DNA of 64,000 bases from Chionis minor (lineage: Eukaryota; Chordata; Aves; Charadriiformes; Chionididae), in the NCBI GenBank assembly GCA_013398295.1, contig VZSF01006866.1, forward strand, positions 1-64,000, written 5' to 3'. The notes beneath the pieces were generated by a model. That model saw only the letters and a list, made by a program, of their open reading frames with translations. It was not told the DNA's origin and did not search any database. Position numbers and translations under genes: made by a program. Numbering within the stretch: position 1 is the stretch's first letter; each line of letters starts with the position of its first letter. Of this stretch, positions 61,989-64,000 are shown one piece after another.

Positions 61989-64000
61989 GCATGCAAACAC
62001 ACATGACTCCTGTAAACTTAAAGGAGCAAGATGATTCAGACTAAGCTCTTACTATGGCTAGGAAGAAGATGGACATTTAAGATACATTTTATTCCTCCAA
62101 AGTTGCGCAGGATGCTTGTTTTTGTCCTAGGAGTAAGAGAGTGGCACTCCTTTGTTGTTTTGCTATTCTTATCCCCTGCTCAAGATGTGTGGAAACTACA
62201 TCCTGAGCTCTCTGGTTTCCTCTTTTTTTTTATTTCTGTGCTTTCAAGCTTCCTCCTCACACTGTCTGGAGCCTTATCTGAGTACAAATGCCTGCCTCCG
62301 GGGCTGCTTTTTTTTTCCCTCGGGTTGTTTTCTTATGGAAATGACTGCGACACAGAATCTGCTGTTGCCTTTTGCTGGTTCATGGATGGCAGTCAGAGGT
62401 TTGCCCGAAGGCAGGACGATCAGCAGGCAGAACCAAACTGCTGTGGCAAATCTGTCCTCTGTGGAAGAGGAAGTCTGTACCTCATGTCACATGAGGCGAC
62501 AAAGTCCACCCTTCCCCTCCTCTGTCACAGCCAAAGGGGGACAGTTTGTTTCATCAGTGTCTCTTATGCCTAAACTGAGTGGTCGCAAAATAGCCTGCAA
62601 CTTCATGCTCTGCTCCTGTAGCTGCGGAAGTACCACACACGTGTTTATCAGACCATCGCTTGAAGTAGATCTCCTTCAACTCAGAAATCTCTTTCCTGCG
62701 GCTCCATGAAGGACCTGGATGTTTTTTGGGTGTAGAAAACCACAACTGTCTGTCACAGATCACAGCAACCCATCCCCATGGGGCCCTCACGCTCCAGGTG
62801 ACAACTTCCTCTTGTGTGAGAACCCCACTTCATGCTTCATGGTCACCGACTGATGATGGCCCATCCTTCCCCATAAAGGTTTCATCTGTCTTGGTTTGAA
62901 GCTGAACTTCTGCAGACAAAAAAAACCAAACCAAAACAAAAAAAACCCACAACCAAATGTGTCACTGGCAGACTTGTATTAAAAAGCTTATTGTAGTTTG
63001 TCAGGTACATATGCGATTTGAAGCGATACGAAATAGGTCAGTTTGAGCATCCATAAGAGGTGTTAGACATGGCTTGGAGTCACATCTATCGGCCTCTGAG
63101 GGGGGCCTGTAGATATCTTCCATTTGTTAAATTTGGACTCCTCAGCCCTTGGGTGACCTTTTTGATAAGCTCAGCTGAGTTTCTTGAGTTTCTAGCTGTT
63201 GAGACAGCAGATCTAAACACAGCCAGCTGAAAAGCAGTCCTAAATTCCAACTATATGTTTTTTAAAATTACCTTTCAGTGGGATTTAATTCAATTAAGGT
63301 GTGGCATTTTTTAGATAACTGTTTTATTTCCTGTGATGGCACTCTGCCAGCAGATATTCTTTGCTGAAGTCAGTGTGTGGCTGGTACATAAGCGCTGGTG
63401 CTTTTATCAGTCAGCCTTGTTTAAAAAAAAAAAAGTCAATAGTATTTCTTATTGATAAATCTGTGTGGTTGCTATTTATTACATTGAACACTTTCAAAGT
63501 TATATTTATCAACTGCAGTCTTATTTTTACAAGAAATGGTGTGACGGTGACCAACACAATTACTTCTGCCATGTTAAACTTTAAAAAAGCTGGCCTGTTA
63601 TCACCGGAGGAAAGGTCAGTTCTCCCTTACTTGGGCTGCCCAGGCCAATATTTTGAGTAAGATGACAAACATTTACAGTGTTTGAACCAAAGCTGACAAT
63701 AATTGAGAACTAATTTAACTCACTAAAGCCTTGATGATGTAGATTGTTTTATTTTGTAGATCCCTATTTTCCTGTTCCCAGAAAGATTATAAACAGGAGT
63801 GTTGTCTTATCAGATTGCAGTAATACATGCTAGGTCAATGTTTATTTGTGAAGGAGAAAGAACTGATCTTTCTTTGTGAGGGACCTGCAATAATGGAAGG
63901 GATTTGAAATCCCATGCCCAGATGTGGTTCTCCCGGTCCTAGCGCCAGCCTGCAGGACTGGACTCTTCCTGCCTTTCCCCAGGGCAAGATCTTTGGAAGC

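Larger units (their letters stand above)
52265..64000. other. Intergenic sequence, no gene recognised
   Basis: Contains a purine-rich tract on the plus strand (about 54060-54270), a GC-rich patch (about 56590-56800) and A-rich tracts (about 61109-61150 and 62918-62955). Two overlapping frames at 62031-62709 are discussed under findings. No EF-hand exon of KCNIP1 and no KCNMB1 exon, the genes next to GABRP in mammals, was recognised. Confidence 0.55.

Overview
This window is vertebrate nuclear DNA, almost certainly from a bird. CR1 LINE fragments of the avian type are present, including one with the familiar young 3' end (AGAATCATAGAACCACAG on the plus strand). Interspersed repeats are otherwise sparse, introns are long, splice sites are GT-AG, and the one gene I can read is an intron-split Cys-loop receptor. 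There is no bacterial or viral gene organisation, and most open frames are chance frames in noncoding DNA.

The gene is GABRP, the pi subunit of the GABA-A receptor, on the minus strand. Six coding exons join in one frame over 667 bp (222 codons plus one base): 28957-29012 (signal peptide), 23134-23237 (104 bp), 13654-13721 (68 bp), 11994-12211 (218 bp), 11248-11330 (83 bp, Cys-loop) and 6647-6784 (138 bp). The exon sizes 68, 83 and 138 bp and their phases match the conserved architecture of GABA-A receptor genes. The window therefore holds the signal peptide and most of the extracellular ligand-binding domain. The exons for the four membrane helices and the cytoplasmic loop were not found in 1-6646 and should lie to the left of the window.

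Upstream of the signal-peptide exon, a splice acceptor at 29045/29046 shows that the 5' UTR is itself split. A CpG island at about 37.86-38.13 kb holds a strong minus-strand donor (GTGCAG then GTAAGG) at 37913/37912. It is the best candidate for the first, noncoding exon and promoter, which would give the gene an 8.9 kb first intron.

From 38.1 to 64 kb I recognise no gene. I see two minus-strand CR1 fragments (38.94-39.23 and 44.65-45.13 kb), a few simple repeats and A-rich tracts, and one GC-richer segment (51.3-52.26 kb). In mammals KCNIP1 and KCNMB1 lie upstream of GABRP. I looked for them by eye and found no exon. Other repeats are a degraded old CR1 at 3.42-4.15 kb, a plus-strand CR1 at 35.09-35.61 kb, and a 91-bp (TA)n microsatellite at 32.2 kb. 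I found no tRNA, rRNA, CRISPR array or convincing novel system. The items most worth a second look are the putative promoter/exon 1, a GC-rich hairpin-bearing island inside an intron at 2.65-3.13 kb, a lineage change in the usually conserved FGG motif of the receptor, and a G-quadruplex-type tract 1.4 kb from the CpG island.
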